Shown here in pieces: positions 59,190 to 59,994 of a DNA stretch of 59,994 bases (within the stretch, counting starts at the first letter, position 1; the number at the start of each line of letters is the position of its first letter). The position numbers and the translations under genes are program-made. The notes beneath the pieces are model-generated. The model saw only the letters and a list, made by a program, of their open reading frames with translations, searched no databases and was not told the DNA's origin. Source of the DNA: Anaerolineae bacterium. Lineage in GTDB: Bacteria; Chloroflexota; Anaerolineae; JAADDB01. Where the stretch lies: assembly GCA_015486895.1 (NCBI GenBank), contig WFQT01000217.1:1-59994 (forward strand), given 5' to 3'.

Positions 59190-59994
59190 TCAGTGAGCCG
59201 ATCTCAAAAGGGATACCTGCTCGTCAGCATGGTAGGAAGAACGCACCAGTGGCCCCGATTCCACGAATCGAAAGCCGCGACTTAATCCTTCCTCTTTCAG
59301 TAAGTCAAATTCCGCCGGCGTATAATAACGCTCAATAGGCAAATGGTGACGGCTAGGCTGTAAGTATTGGCCGATAGTCAAAATGTCACACGACACTGCC
59401 CGCAGATCGTCCATGACTTGCAACAGCTCTTCCCAACGCTCTCCTAAGCCCACCATAATGCCGGATTTAGTTATGCTCTCTGGCCGAATCTCTTTAGCCA
59501 AGCGAATCACCTCTAAGGAACGGGGATATTTTGCCTGGGGCCGGGCCCGACGGTATAACCGCGGTACGGTCTCCACATTGTGGTTCAAAATCTCCGGTCC
59601 CGCTTCCATAACAGTTCGCAAGGCCTCTTCATCCCCCTGGAAATCAGGGATAAGCACCTCCACCGTGCATCCAGTGACCAATTGGTGGATCAACCGCACA
59701 CTCTCGGCAAATATGGCCGCCCCGCCGTCCGGCAGGTCATCGCGCGTCACCGATGTCAACACTGCATGGCGGAGTCCCATAAGCTTCACCGTCTCCGCAA
59801 CTCGCCGCGGCTCATCTTCATCCACCGGCAAAGGACGGCCGGTTTTGATATTGCAAAAGCCACAGGAACGAGTGCAAGTATCCCCCAGCAACAAAAACGT
59901 CGCCGTTCCCCGTCCCCAGCACTCGCCAATGTTCGGACAGTGCGCTTCCTCGCACACTGTGTGTAACGATTCGCCGTGGACTAACTGCTTAATG
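59190..59994 (-). CDS. lipA: Lipoyl synthase (5' end outside window)
   Basis: Frame open to the window edge; visible residues begin IKQLVHGESLHTVCEEAHCPNIGECW, read in two parts here (KQLVHGESLHTV, CEEAHCPNIGEC). Auxiliary cluster CxxxxCxxxxxC is in that segment; the radical SAM motif is CTRSCGFCNI. Later VLTSVTRDDLPDGGA, NHNVETVPRLYRRARP, GIMVGLGE and QYLQPSRHHLPI. Inserts two sulfurs into octanoyl groups to make lipoyl cofactor. Confidence 0.96.
   Translation of the reverse strand, partial: IKQLVHGESLHTVCEEAHCPNIGECWGRGTATFLLLGDTCTRSCGFCNIKTGRPLPVDEDEPRRVAETVKLMGLRHAVLTSVTRDDLPDGGAAIFAESVRLIHQLVTGCTVEVLIPDFQGDEEALRTVMEAGPEILNHNVETVPRLYRRARPQAKYPRSLEVIRLAKEIRPESITKSGIMVGLGERWEELLQVMDDLRAVSCDILTIGQYLQPSRHHLPIERYYTPAEFDLLKEEGLSRGFRFVESGPLVRSSYHADEQVSLLRSAH

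Overview
The window looks like a chromosomal contig from Chloroflexota (Anaerolineae-like). This is inferred from secreted proteins with Thr/Pro-rich TPTP linkers, SdrD_B-like domains and a C-terminal [W/F]-L-P-L-[I/V] tail, from a stand-alone archaeal-type ThrRS editing domain, and from the mix of clear sigma70-type promoters with GTG/TTG starts. Genes for a formate dehydrogenase, a tungsten-type aldehyde:ferredoxin oxidoreductase and an AmmeMemoRadiSam cassette suggest an anaerobic or facultative life. No rRNA, tRNA, CRISPR array, prophage or intact transposase gene was seen.

Layout. 1-7462: end of a large repeat-linker surface protein, then a tightly overlapping operon (secreted esterase, methyltransferase, flippase, two glycosyltransferases) for an exported glycan. 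8162-16272: dnaE with a structured leader, an MFS transporter, a CCA-adding/poly(A) polymerase-like enzyme and a HAD hydrolase. 16290-19013 (minus): the classic rpmH-rnpA-yidD-yidC-jag ribosome/RNase P/membrane-insertase cluster behind a consensus promoter, followed upstream by a DnaJ-type chaperone. 20746-22805: DUF554, trpF and a Nudix hydrolase. 22834-26694: a DUF4349 lipoprotein and the three-gene AmmeMemoRadiSam system. 26722-28995 (minus): aldehyde:ferredoxin oxidoreductase plus a MoaD-like protein. 28996-30975: a gene-poor decayed stretch. 30976-38854: mtaB, glyA, DUF624, a small SdrD_B protein, a GT2 and a UbiB-type kinase. 39284-47343 (minus): ssb, then an eight-gene run encoding an NAD-linked formate dehydrogenase (NuoE/NuoF/HoxU-like subunits plus a molybdopterin subunit) with a dienelactone-hydrolase-like protein, two VOC proteins and an M20 amidohydrolase. 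47481-51875 (minus): TPR lipoprotein, GH36 alpha-galactosidase and a second M20 hydrolase. 52060-59994: ndk, cyclase, malQ plus the ThrRS editing domain, mazG, radC, a zinc-ribbon membrane protein, a DinB-like protein and lipA (running off the window).

The most unusual feature is the intergenic DNA. Families of short (about 120-300 bp), non-coding, MITE-like elements with terminal inverted repeats and internal palindromes of about 9-nt units recur between genes. Family C sits inside two copies of family B, is absent from a third B copy at the same site, and also occurs alone where its terminal repeat supplies the stop codon of a gene. Other points of interest are a shared C-terminal tail on secreted proteins, an intrinsic-terminator-like hairpin at the +1 of the rpmH promoter, a structured dnaE leader with a C9 tract near the dnaE 3' end, and the odd composition of the formate dehydrogenase operon. 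All functional statements rest on reading motifs by eye; no database search was run.
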